A DNA stretch of 7,980 nt from an uncultured Clostridia bacterium (GTDB taxonomy: Bacteria > Bacillota > Clostridia > Oscillospirales > Oscillospiraceae): the NCBI GenBank assembly GCA_937892865.1, contig CALBJG010000149.1, forward strand, positions 1 through 7,980, read 5' to 3'. Positions 1 through 5,616 of the stretch are shown here, one piece after another. Within the stretch, counting starts at the first letter, position 1. The number at the start of each line of letters is the position of its first letter. The notes beneath the pieces were generated by a model. The model saw only the letters and a list, made by a program, of their open reading frames with translations, did no database searches and was not told where the DNA came from. Position numbers and translations under genes: made by a program.

Positions 1-1
1 T

Positions 2-34
2 ATCGTGAGCGTGCGGGATATCCGGGAGGGATGA
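2..34 (+). CDS. 3' tail of an upstream gene (partial)
   Basis: The second forward frame is open from the window edge and ends in TGA at 32-34, giving the last residues IVSVRDIREG. It would end three bases before the next start at 37, the same tight packing as the rest of this operon. Ten codons are too few to identify anything. The first frame is also open to the edge, so an upstream extension of the next gene is the competing reading. Confidence 0.3.
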   Translation: MVSVRDIREG

Positions 35-36
35 CG

Positions 37-663
37 ATGGACGATCTGATCAGCCGGAAGTTTGGCAGACTTACGGTTCTTGAATTCGCCGGAACACACA
101 CAAGCCCTGGCGGGACAAAAAGAAAAATGTGGAAATGTATTTGTGAATGCGGGAACGAAGTGTTGGTTAATACGTCAAACCTCTTAAACGGGACAACAAA
201 AAGTTGTGGCTGCTGGAAATCGGATAAGATAAACGCATACAACGCAAAACATAATGGAAGCAACGATAGGCTTTACGCAATTTGGAGATCCATGAAGCAT
301 AGGTGTAGCAACCCAAATGATTCTCATTATCATTCTTATGGAGGAAGGGGCATAACCGTCTGCGAAGAATGGGCCAACAACTATGGCGCATTTAAGAAGT
401 GGGCCTATGAAAATGGCTACGATGAATCGGCGGAAACGGGTAATTGCACAATAGATAGAATTGACAACAACAGAGGATATTCGCCTGATAACTGCCGTTT
501 TGTTGGAAGAATTGAACAAGCCAACAATACAAGCACAAATAGGTTTGTGGAGTTTCAAGGGCATAAATTGACGATTGCGGAATTCGCAAGAGCAATGAAT
601 ATAGGCCCAAATCATGCACGATATTACGTTGAAAAGTTCGACAAGGAGGCGGCAAATGGATAG
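37..663 (+). CDS. HNH/AP2-type phage protein with zinc ribbon and C-terminal HTH
   Basis: This is probably a DNA-binding protein or nuclease of the homing-endonuclease-related group common in phages, with 208 residues from the ATG at 37. That start sits 6 bases after GGGAGGG; the ATG at 31 directly abuts that site and is less likely. Numbered from 37, the N-terminus has a GRLTVLE motif and a cysteine cluster (C34, C36, C38, then C57, C59), a likely zinc ribbon. The middle has the recurrent motif SYGGRGITVCEEW (about 100-112) and then IDRIDNNRGYSPDNCRFV (about 139-156), typical of proteins annotated as HNH or AP2 domain in phages. The last 35 residues (KLTIAEFARAMNI) look like a NUMOD1-type helix-turn-helix. 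Its base composition is more AT-rich than most of its neighbours, which fits a mobile gene. Cleavage activity is inferred, not shown. Confidence 0.75.
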   Translation: MDDLISRKFGRLTVLEFAGTHTSPGGTKRKMWKCICECGNEVLVNTSNLLNGTTKSCGCWKSDKINAYNAKHNGSNDRLYAIWRSMKHRCSNPNDSHYHSYGGRGITVCEEWANNYGAFKKWAYENGYDESAETGNCTIDRIDNNRGYSPDNCRFVGRIEQANNTSTNRFVEFQGHKLTIAEFARAMNIGPNHARYYVEKFDKEAANG

Positions 664-955
664 TCTAATTTCGAGGCAGGCGGCGATTGAAGCCACAAAA
701 ATACCGAATGGAGAATATGACCCATATGATCGGCATGGAATAATTGTTGCAAGGGTTGAAATACGAACGAAAATTATGGATATTCCTTCCGTCCCCGACG
801 TGCCGCTGGATAAGCTGTGCGAATGGTTGGCAGGGCGTTATGAGCCACCGTATTCGTTGGTTGAAGTGGACAAACTGAAATACCCTATTGATTTTCGGCA
901 ACAAAAGGAAATATGGATGGTCGCTTTGACCAAGTGGATGGAGGGATTGGGATGA
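656..955 (+). CDS. Small phage protein, LISRQAAI family, function unknown
   Basis: The 99-residue protein starts at the ATG at 656, which has AAGGAGG at 643-649 and overlaps the end of the HNH gene by 8 bases. The frame also opens at 614, but that start has no ribosome site and lies deep inside the previous gene. The N-terminal MDSLISRQAAIEA is a hallmark of a large family of small proteins in Firmicutes phages; no function is known to me. The middle segment SVPDVPLDKLCEWLAGRYEPP (45-65) resembles a segment of the gene at 1340, so the two may be distant paralogues. The C-terminus is rich in tryptophan. It contains no membrane segment. Confidence 0.75.
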   Translation: MDSLISRQAAIEATKIPNGEYDPYDRHGIIVARVEIRTKIMDIPSVPDVPLDKLCEWLAGRYEPPYSLVEVDKLKYPIDFRQQKEIWMVALTKWMEGLG

Positions 956-1353
956 ATTGTAATGATATTCGTTTGGGAACATATGAATGTGCATATAATA
1001 TACAGACACCGTGGCGTTCTGATGACGGAGTTGCACATTTTATTTCCGTGGACAAATGCTTGCTGCCAGAAATAGTAAGATTGTGGGAAGCGGGGATAAG
1101 AACAACTGGCTGTTGTTGCGGACACGGGAATACGGAAACTGCATTCATTGGTGTAAGGGCCGATTTTATCCCGAAAATGAAGGAGATGGGGTATAAAGTA
1201 TTTCACAATAAATACAGGCCCAATGACGAGGACTCTTTTATCCCAAAGACAGCATTGCGCTACGGGGACGCGGATAAGGGATACAACTGGTGGGACACCA
1301 AGAAATCCCCCGGATTTGTTGAAGTTGGGGAGGTATTGGATGCGGCTGATTGA
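952..1353 (+). CDS. Conserved phage protein with CCCGHG motif, function unknown
   Basis: The 133-residue protein starts at the ATG at 952, which overlaps the previous stop as ATGA and has GGAGGGA 8-12 bases upstream. The frame opens earlier at 913, but that start is inside the previous gene. The motif TTGCCCGHG (51-59) joins three cysteines and a histidine and follows a helix, LLPEIVRLWEAGI, so metal binding is plausible. The segment DEDSFIPKT (92-100) and the GYNWWD motif (110-115) look conserved. I recall similar phage proteins but no assigned function. It is coupled to its neighbours and should be made along with the replication genes. Confidence 0.75.
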   Translation: MNCNDIRLGTYECAYNIQTPWRSDDGVAHFISVDKCLLPEIVRLWEAGIRTTGCCCGHGNTETAFIGVRADFIPKMKEMGYKVFHNKYRPNDEDSFIPKTALRYGDADKGYNWWDTKKSPGFVEVGEVLDAAD

Positions 1354-1657
1354 TGCGGATGAAATGCGTGAAAATTTTGAATGGTGTAAATCCCAAAGTG
1401 GGCAATATAATGACATCTATTGGGATGATGTTATTGAGCGACTTGATGTACAGCCCACCGTTGACGCGATCCCCATTGACCCATTAGCTATATGGCTTGC
1501 CGGGTACCATGTTTTTCCACCGGAATACGCTTTGAAGGAAACCGGGGCGCTTGACCCGATAGATCCGGCAAGTACGGTATTTTCGCCGAACCAGATTGCC
1601 ACGGCATGGGCGTACCATCTGCGGAAACTGTGCGAAAGCGGGTTGATGGACGGATGA
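1340..1657 (+). CDS. Small phage protein, RLIDADEM family, function unknown
   Basis: The 105-residue protein starts at the ATG at 1340, preceded by GGGGAGG at 1327-1333. The open frame extends back to 1223, but that part is only the antisense-like shadow of the previous gene. MRLIDADEM at the start and QPTVDAIPIDPLAIWLAG (38-55) are typical of a widespread family of short phage proteins. It starts 14 bases before the previous gene ends. Its architecture, an N-terminal Ile-Asp-Ala stretch, then P-T/S-V-D-x-[IV]-P and a WLAG motif, parallels the gene at 656. Role unknown. Confidence 0.75.
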   Translation: MRLIDADEMRENFEWCKSQSGQYNDIYWDDVIERLDVQPTVDAIPIDPLAIWLAGYHVFPPEYALKETGALDPIDPASTVFSPNQIATAWAYHLRKLCESGLMDG

Positions 1658-1752
1658 AGCACGATTTGCTGATGATTGTTGTGGCGATCTTCGCTTTTAT
1701 CGGCGTATGCTCCACTTTGTTAGCGATGCGGATTCTGATTTGGGGGTTCTGA
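1654..1752 (+). CDS. 32-residue single-pass membrane peptide
   Basis: This is a very short gene starting with ATG inside the previous stop (ATGA at 1654-1657) and ending in TGA at 1750-1752. After MKHD, nearly the whole product is one hydrophobic stretch (residues 5-24, with L, I, V, A, F and G), followed by MRILIWGF. That is the shape of a single membrane helix with a short cytoplasmic or periplasm-facing tail. Translation is probably coupled to the gene before it, because its own ribosome site (GATGGACGG) is weak. Holin-like or membrane-targeting roles are possible, but nothing in the sequence decides. A chance open frame is the alternative; the exact stop-start overlap and the start of the next gene 2 bases later argue against it. 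Confidence 0.6.
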   Translation: MKHDLLMIVVAIFAFIGVCSTLLAMRILIWGF

Positions 1753-1753
1753 G

Positions 1754-1987
1754 ATGAAACAGTATTGCCGATACTGCTGCCATTGCTTCCAAGCCGATGA
1801 GGACGAGTTTCGATGCAGCGACCATCCACGGGGCGAGGAACCGCATTGGAGCAGGGCGCAGATCAACCGGGAAAACCATTGCCCCAACTTTGCATTGAGC
1901 GATCTGGGTGACGCGGAAACCGGGAAACAGTACGCACCGAGAGAAGCGATGAAGAAACAGGGAGAACAGATGACTTTGGAGGGATGA
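1754..1987 (+). CDS. Cysteine-rich small phage protein
   Basis: The 77-residue protein starts one base after the preceding stop. Its N-terminus holds C5, C8, C9 and C11, followed by C21 and C43, with nearby histidines (H10, H24, H31, H42), so one or two zinc sites are likely. The stretch HWSRAQINRENHCPNF is a strong-looking conserved block. No catalytic motif is visible. I recognise the type as a recurrent small phage protein without known function. The upstream GGGGG tract is a poor ribosome site, so translation may depend on the gene before. Confidence 0.7.
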   Translation: MKQYCRYCCHCFQADEDEFRCSDHPRGEEPHWSRAQINRENHCPNFALSDLGDAETGKQYAPREAMKKQGEQMTLEG

Positions 1988-1990
1988 CGA

Positions 1991-2134
1991 TTGACCACCG
2001 ATGAACTGATCCGGGCGCTGAGAGAGAACCCGGCATGGGGAGAACAAGGTGATTTGATGCTGGAAGCCGCTGACAGGCTGGAAGAACTGGATGAACGAGT
2101 GGCGATTATGATGGAGGGAAAAGATGACAACTGA
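1991..2134 (+). CDS. 47-residue helical phage protein (TTG start)
   Basis: This short gene starts with TTG at 1991, with GGAGGG at about 1978-1984 placed well for it, and stops at 2132-2134. The product begins MTTDELIRALRENPAWGEQG and continues as an amphipathic helix with LEAADRLEELDERVAIM, a likely coiled coil. Proteins with an EAADRLEEL helix are common in Firmicutes phages. It overlaps the next gene by 11 bases. The non-ATG start matches two others in this operon. Confidence 0.65.
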   Translation: MTTDELIRALRENPAWGEQGDLMLEAADRLEELDERVAIMMEGKDDN

Positions 2135-2291
2135 CGAAGTGAGAAAGCGTGCCATTGATTTGATCCTGGAAACAAGCCCTTGGGAACTCTCAAACGAAGG
2201 TAAAGACGCATTGAGATACGCTCATTACGTTGAGGGAATCGTAACCATGTGCAACGCGATTTGCGAAGAGTTGGAGGAGGGAGAAGATTGA
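2124..2291 (+). CDS. 55-residue phage protein, function unknown
   Basis: It starts with ATG at 2124 after GATGGAGGGA and ends in TGA at 2289-2291. The product opens with MTTDEVRKRAIDLIL, weakly like the start of the preceding protein (MTTDEL), then a short loop with SPWELSNEGKDALRY, a helix and an acidic tail, EELEEGED. It is probably all helical and soluble. The stop overlaps the TTG start of the next gene. No function can be assigned. Confidence 0.6.
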   Translation: MTTDEVRKRAIDLILETSPWELSNEGKDALRYAHYVEGIVTMCNAICEELEEGED

Positions 2292-2512
2292 CACAAAACG
2301 AAATGATACTGGCCCACATGAAAAGGCATGGGTCTATTTCTCCAAAGGAAGCCTCTGAAAATTATGGGGTCATGCGGTTGGGTGCGAGGATTTACGATCT
2401 AAAAAAAGAAGGGCATTTGATTATGACGCGCAATGAGAAAAGCGTGAACCGCTTTGGTGATCCGATCCATTATGCAAGGTATTTGTATGTTGGCGAAAAG
2501 GAAGTGAACTAA
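2288..2512 (+). CDS. Winged helix-turn-helix phage protein (TTG start)
   Basis: The likely start is TTG at 2288, 6 bases after GGAGGAGGG and overlapping the previous stop as TTGA. The earlier in-frame ATG at 2249 lies inside the previous gene. The 74-residue product reads TQNEMILAHMKRHGSISPKE, then a second helix with MRLGARIYDLKKEG, then a wing of the type HLIMTRNEKSVNRFGDP. This is the pattern of small phage HTH proteins (HTH_39-like). It should bind DNA and may regulate this operon or assist replication. It sits directly before SSB. The fold is a confident reading; the target is unknown. Confidence 0.75.
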   Translation: MTQNEMILAHMKRHGSISPKEASENYGVMRLGARIYDLKKEGHLIMTRNEKSVNRFGDPIHYARYLYVGEKEVN

Positions 2513-2514
2513 AA

Positions 2515-2961
2515 GTGGTTAAAGGCTGTGTATGCGGGATCGTGGTTCACGATCCCCGAACGCAAAACGTAAACGGTGGGAAGTACGTTTGCAATTTCGA
2601 TGTGGTAAGCAACAACAATTTTTCTCTCCAGCCGTCTCTGAGAAAAGAGCCTGTCTATGTGCATGTTGCCGCATGGGAAAGTCTTGGGGCGCTGTGCGCA
2701 AAAATGCTGGTGAGGGGAAAGAGGGTCATCGTAACCGGGGAAATGAAGCCGAAGGGCTATATGTCCAAGTCCGGCGAAGTGAAAGCGGACATTGAACTGG
2801 TGGCTGACGGGATTGAGATCATTTCTAAGAAGGGCGAAACAGAGTATGATGATTCGCTAAGCGCAAATGACGCAGGGAAAAACCAGTATAGGCCGGAGCC
2901 GAAGGCAAGCGAGGATGGGTTCATTCCCGTAACTGTTGACGAAAGCGAGATTCCGTTTTGA
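2515..2961 (+). CDS. ssb: Single-stranded DNA-binding protein
   Basis: The product has 148 residues from the GTG at 2515, with AAGGAAG about 11 bases upstream; no ATG gives a better N-terminus. An OB-fold spans about residues 1-105, with strands such as YVCNFDVVSN, VYVHVAAWESLG (W54 in the DNA-facing region) and KRVIVTGEMKPKGY. A flexible acidic linker follows (DDSLSANDAG and beyond). It ends in DESEIPF, the acidic tip that recruits replication and repair partners in bacterial SSBs (DDDIPF type). The protein coats ssDNA during phage replication. Length and layout are normal for phage SSB. The last bases overlap the start of the next gene. Confidence 0.9.
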   Translation: MVKGCVCGIVVHDPRTQNVNGGKYVCNFDVVSNNNFSLQPSLRKEPVYVHVAAWESLGALCAKMLVRGKRVIVTGEMKPKGYMSKSGEVKADIELVADGIEIISKKGETEYDDSLSANDAGKNQYRPEPKASEDGFIPVTVDESEIPF

Positions 2962-3194
2962 AAAACACAACGAACGAAAAGAGCCTGAACGGGATTTTAT
3001 GCCCGAAGTGCGGAAGCACGAAATCAATGGTTGTAAACGTAAGGCGACACGCAGACGGTATATACAGGCGGCGCGAGTGTGACGAATGCCTGACGCGGTT
3101 TACAACGTATGAGTTTACGGATGAAATGGTGAAACGGATCAAAGACAGGGCATACAAAATGGGAATGGAGGAAACGAAAGAAAATGATGGTTGA
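2958..3194 (+). CDS. Stand-alone NrdR-type zinc-ribbon protein
   Basis: The 78-residue product starts at TTG 2958, overlapping the SSB stop as TTGA; no better start is seen before the first cysteine. It matches the N-terminal zinc ribbon of NrdR, the repressor of ribonucleotide reductase genes. CPKCGS (15-20), VRRHADGIYRRRECDEC (28-44) and RFTTYE (47-52) correspond to the NrdR pattern CPxCG, then S/R-R-x-x-DG, RRRxCxxC and RFTTYE. Full NrdR is about 150 residues and has an ATP-cone domain for nucleotide sensing. Here the frame stops after a short charged helix, so that domain is absent. It could bind NrdR boxes without nucleotide control, or simply be a zinc-ribbon DNA-binding protein. Its position near ThyX fits a role in nucleotide metabolism. 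Confidence 0.75.
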   Translation: MKNTTNEKSLNGILCPKCGSTKSMVVNVRRHADGIYRRRECDECLTRFTTYEFTDEMVKRIKDRAYKMGMEETKENDG

Positions 3195-3459
3195 TTATGA
3201 GTATCCATTCACAACGGAAACAGGGGAAACGATTCTGAACGATAAGTTTCTGATTGACTTTATCCGAGTAAAGTGCGGGGATGAGATCGCCGATCACGTT
3301 GCTGAGAAGATTGACCTGGAACGCATTCCTGTAAAGGTAAAGGGGCGGTTGAGTAAACTGCACAAACTGATTTCCGACATTGAGGATGAAGTGCAGAATA
3401 TCGGGGAGGCTGTTGAAAAAACTCTGGAAACGATTGAAAGGACGCAAGCGGGAAAATGA
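3184..3459 (+). CDS. 91-residue protein with C-terminal coiled coil, unknown
   Basis: It starts at ATG 3184 (a second ATG follows at 3187), with GGAGG at 3167-3171. The start lies inside the previous gene by 11 bases. The first half is mixed (YEYPFTTETGETILNDKFLIDF and a charged helix). Residues about 58-88, with LHKLISDIEDEVQNIGEAV, form a heptad-like amphipathic helix, so self-association or partner binding is likely. It has no cysteine cluster and no membrane segment. It overlaps the next gene by 4 bases. I do not recognise the family. Confidence 0.65.
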   Translation: MMVDYEYPFTTETGETILNDKFLIDFIRVKCGDEIADHVAEKIDLERIPVKVKGRLSKLHKLISDIEDEVQNIGEAVEKTLETIERTQAGK

Positions 3460-3614
3460 ACGATTGTGTATATCGTCTGAAACGGTGTGATCGGTGCAAA
3501 GAAGAATTATCCCCCAAGTATGTAATCGTTAAGAACGGAGATAAAGTGCAATATCTTTGCCCGGATTGCGCGATTAAAGTGATTATGCAAAGTGTGGAGG
3601 AGAAACCGGAATGA
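3456..3614 (+). CDS. 52-residue CxxC zinc-finger-like protein
   Basis: This is a short gene joined to both neighbours by ATGA overlaps (start 3456, stop 3612-3614). The product has two cysteine pairs, C11-x-x-C14 (KRCDRCKEEL) and C35-x-x-C38 (YLCPDCAI), spaced 20 residues apart with a beta-hairpin-like stretch between them, which is a classic treble-clef or ribbon zinc site. A short helix follows. It ends just as ThyX starts and carries ThyX's ribosome site (GTGGAGGAG) inside its own coding sequence. The role is unknown; a small DNA-, RNA- or protein-binding adaptor is plausible. Confidence 0.65.
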   Translation: MNDCVYRLKRCDRCKEELSPKYVIVKNGDKVQYLCPDCAIKVIMQSVEEKPE

Positions 3615-4264
3615 AGGTTGAATTGATTGATTATACGCCTCTTGGGGGCTGGCTGGCGGGGTTTTGCGCGGCGGTATGTACTAACTCAAAGAACTACGAA
3701 AAGGCGTTGGAACACGCTCTAAAAGGCGGACACGAAAGCGTGATCGAGCATGTGAAGTTTACGTTCATGATTAATGGCGTAAGCAGGGCCTTGCTTGCGC
3801 AGTTGACCAGGCACAGGATTGCCAGTTTTTCCGTACAGAGCCAGCGGTATGTGAACATGGGAGATATGCCTGTTGTGATCCCGGAATCCATTGCCGATGA
3901 CGATGCGCTGCATCAGGAATGGGACGAATTGATGGAAAGCATTAAGCATTTTTACCATCACGCAGAATCAATGGGCATTCCCAAGGAGGATGCGCGGTAC
4001 GCAACGCCGCAAGCTGCCTGTACGGATTTGGCGCTGACGATGAACGCAAGGGAACTCAAGCATTTTTTTGCCTTGCGCTGTTGCAACAGGGCGCAATGGG
4101 AAATCCGTGAGTTGGCAGATAAAATGCTGGGTCTTTGCAAGGAGGCGTGTCCTACTATCTTTTGGGACGCTGGCCCTGGCTGCATTCGTGGAAGCTGCCC
4201 GGAGGAACGCCCGTGTGGGCATCCGAGAACAAAGGAACCGCTCTTTGAAAACATACCAGACTAA
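3611..4264 (+). CDS. thyX: Flavin-dependent thymidylate synthase ThyX
   Basis: The enzyme makes dTMP from dUMP using methylenetetrahydrofolate, FAD and NADPH, and feeds phage DNA synthesis. The 217-residue product carries the ThyX signature RHRxxSxxxxSxR as RHRIASFSVQSQR (67-79). S77 and R79 match the substrate-binding Ser/Arg of the family; the usual Asn within the motif is Ser (S74), a change that I believe also occurs in other members. HESVIEHVKFTF (41-52) supplies the conserved upstream histidine, and ARYATPQAACTDLALTMNAREL (about 127-148) with HFFALRCCNRAQWEIR (151-166) are also typical. The C-terminus has a cysteine-rich stretch, CIRGSCPEERPCG. The ATG at 3611 follows GGAGGAG and overlaps the previous stop. 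It is the last gene of the operon, followed by a terminator. Confidence 0.93.
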   Translation: MKVELIDYTPLGGWLAGFCAAVCTNSKNYEKALEHALKGGHESVIEHVKFTFMINGVSRALLAQLTRHRIASFSVQSQRYVNMGDMPVVIPESIADDDALHQEWDELMESIKHFYHHAESMGIPKEDARYATPQAACTDLALTMNARELKHFFALRCCNRAQWEIRELADKMLGLCKEACPTIFWDAGPGCIRGSCPEERPCGHPRTKEPLFENIPD

Positions 4265-4290
4265 AATAGTCGGGATTAAAGCAAAAAAAT

Positions 4291-4312
4291 AACCCCCTCA
4301 AACGAGGGGGTT
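4291..4312. terminator. Bidirectional intrinsic terminator between convergent operons
   Basis: The hairpin pairs CCCCCTC (4293-4299) with GAGGGGG (4304-4310) around the loop AAAC, extended by AA/TT pairs. On the + strand it is followed by TTTT; on the - strand by TTATTTTTTT, so it should be stronger for - transcripts. It lies 26 bases after thyX and 10 bases after the end of the - strand fibre gene, so it separates the two convergent operons. Confidence 0.9.
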
Positions 4313-4321
4313 TTATCGTTC

Positions 4322-4753
4322 TTAGCCTTCCTGCCAGTAAACTGGGTAAGCAGACGGCGACCAGACACAGACAACGCCATCGGGGGCGATGCAAGTATAT
4401 ACTTTCCCTTCAAAGGATACCTTATCGCCGTTGTAGTACCATTTGCCGGGAACAAATTCATCGGGGGAGGGGGCATCCGGCTCTTCCTGGGTTCCCTGGC
4501 TTCCTTGGTTTGCTTTGATCAATGCGATCTCTGACTCCAAAGCATGGATTCTGATATCCATTTCCGTGATCTTTTGCAGCAGTTCAACGCCTTCAGCGTA
4601 ATTCGCCCCGTGCTGTGCTTTGCCAATCAGTTCTTCACGTTCTTCGTCATTCAGATCGCCGATTGCGTGATAGTAATTGATTCGATCCGTGATTACGGCT
4701 AAGTCATACTTTCCGTTGCGAATAATAGATTCAAAACTTGCTTTCATGCTCAT
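4322..4753 (-). CDS. Tail-fibre-associated protein with CBM5/12-like C-terminus
   Basis: The 143-residue product starts at 4753, with AAAGGAGG upstream (4763-4769). Residues 1-50 (SIIRNGKYDLAVITDRINYY, NDEEREELI) form the short helical domain often found in small proteins encoded next to Firmicutes phage tail fibres. A helix or coiled coil follows at about 55-82, then a low-complexity linker with Gln, Ser, Pro and Glu. The C-terminus (about 100-141) has the CBM5/12 spacing of aromatics: W105, Y106, Y107, GD, KVSFEGKVYTC, then W131, Y136 and YW. This fold binds polysaccharides in chitinases and in some phage proteins. Together with the collar gene upstream it likely sits at the tail tip and helps to contact the cell surface. 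The domain call is by pattern only. Confidence 0.75.
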   Translation of the reverse strand: MSMKASFESIIRNGKYDLAVITDRINYYHAIGDLNDEEREELIGKAQHGANYAEGVELLQKITEMDIRIHALESEIALIKANQGSQGTQEEPDAPSPDEFVPGKWYYNGDKVSFEGKVYTCIAPDGVVCVWSPSAYPVYWQEG

Positions 4754-4768
4754 GCTGGTATTCCTCCT

Positions 4769-5455
4769 TTACGCCGTGCGTTTCCAGATGTTTACTGCCA
4801 GATAGGGCGGCATTATATTCATTGCCGATCCTCCACCGGCAGACTGTGGGCCTCTCCCTTGGTCGATATAGTTCTGTGCGCTATCGTTCCCGAAAAGCGC
4901 AGAGACATAGGTGGTGCCGCTTGACAATGAACTGTTTACGAAGCCTCTCCAACCGTGAGTATGGGCTGGCATTTCGGCTATGTCAATCGTGTGGCTTGCA
5001 TTACCGCCAGTATCGCCCAGGGCATAGTTCCCACCAGCGCCCAAAAGGAAAGCGTCTGTAATTTTCTCCCATGTGCCGCCGAACAACGATCCTGGGTTTG
5101 CGTTGTTTACGCTGAGATAAATGGAGCCAACTGGGTATACAGAATCAATGCCCTCAGAACTGACGGGCATTTGCCCGTTTCCGAAGGATGTTGCAATCAT
5201 AGTGGACATATTATCAAAGTACCAATCCACCCAAACTGCATCGCCAACCTTGCAATCCTGGAGGAAACTCCTGTAGGGGATCTGGAAAACTGTTTCCCCG
5301 TATGGTTCGGATACGCCCACGGTTTCTCCGTTCGGGGCAACCTTCACTTGCATTTTCTTGGAGCGGATGCAGGATTTGGTTTTCTCCCTTATTTCAGAGT
5401 CGATCATTGGCTGGAGTGCTTTCCAAATCTTCATCGCCTCAACCGAATCACTCAT
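4769..5455 (-). CDS. Phage tail collar / baseplate fibre protein
   Basis: The 228-residue structural protein starts at 5455, after GGGAAGTGAG. Residues about 35-95 are a beta-rich, OB-like domain (QVKVAPNGETVGVSEPYGET and onward). The segment YPVGSIYLSVNNANPGSLFG with GGTWEKI (107-132) is the widespread collar motif of T4 gp12/gp10-like proteins. EMPAHTHG (161-168) carries an H-x-H pair (H165, H167), the kind that binds metal in T4 gp12 trimers. The last residues, MNIMPPYLAVNIWKR (212-226), are the classic end of this family. The Gly/Ser/Asn-rich tip between them (170-211) would be the exposed receptor-facing part. It is short compared with full tail fibres, so it is probably a tip or adaptor subunit. 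Confidence 0.85.
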   Translation of the reverse strand: MSDSVEAMKIWKALQPMIDSEIREKTKSCIRSKKMQVKVAPNGETVGVSEPYGETVFQIPYRSFLQDCKVGDAVWVDWYFDNMSTMIATSFGNGQMPVSSEGIDSVYPVGSIYLSVNNANPGSLFGGTWEKITDAFLLGAGGNYALGDTGGNASHTIDIAEMPAHTHGWRGFVNSSLSSGTTYVSALFGNDSAQNYIDQGRGPQSAGGGSAMNIMPPYLAVNIWKRTA

Positions 5456-5517
5456 GCTGTTCTCACTTCCCTTTTATCGCTTGTTTTTAGGCCTGTGTAT
5501 CGGTTTTCAAACAGAGG

Positions 5518-5544
5518 ATAATATGTTGTTAGGGTAAAAGTAAA
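5518..5544 (-). promoter_or_regulatory. Candidate sigma-A promoter for the tail cassette
   Basis: On the - strand, TTTACT (5539-5544) and TATTAT (5518-5523) are separated by 15 bases, which is shorter than the ideal 17. They lie about 63 bases upstream of the collar start and just downstream of the terminator at 5577-5602. Because that terminator should stop transcripts from the integrase side, a separate promoter is needed here. The match is modest. Confidence 0.4.
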
Positions 5545-5576
5545 CAGCGCGAGAAGGGCCTTAAAAACAAAAAAAT

Positions 5577-5602
5577 AAAACCCGTCGATTACGACGGGTT
5601 TT
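5577..5602 (-). terminator. Intrinsic terminator after the 29-residue gene
   Basis: The hairpin pairs AAAACCCGTCG (5577-5587) with CGACGGGTTTT (5592-5602) around ATTA. On the - strand it is followed by a long T-rich run (ATTTTTTTGTTTTT), the expected uridine tract. It closes the - strand unit that runs from the integrase side and isolates it from the tail cassette. On the + strand the T run is short, so + activity should be weak. Confidence 0.9.
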
Positions 5603-5603
5603 G

Positions 5604-5616
5604 TGGCTTGTTTTAT
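5604..5616 (-). repeat. 13-base intergenic repeat, copy 4
   Basis: The - strand reads ATAAAACAAGCCA. It contains the TAA stop codon of the 29-residue gene and ends next to the terminator hairpin. It is identical over 13 bases to the copies at 5719, 6248 and 6891. Confidence 0.85.

Noticed and set aside
167..696. Several long - strand open frames opposite the HNH gene
   Set aside because: They lack ribosome sites and any recognisable motif, and lie fully opposite a convincing + gene.
838..2319. Long - strand open frames of up to 199 codons opposite the early operon
   Set aside because: They are rich in Ser, Pro, Cys and Arg as expected of antisense shadows, and the + strand holds a continuous chain of coupled genes.
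2958..3194. Full-length NrdR
   Set aside because: The frame ends after 78 residues, and the ATP-cone domain is absent from this and the next gene.
4769..5455. Diversity-generating retroelement target in the collar gene
   Set aside because: No reverse transcriptase, no template repeat and no adenine-biased variable region were seen in the window.
4738..5521. + strand open frames (107 and 188 codons) opposite the tail genes
   Set aside because: The tail collar protein on the - strand has clear family motifs; the + frames show none.
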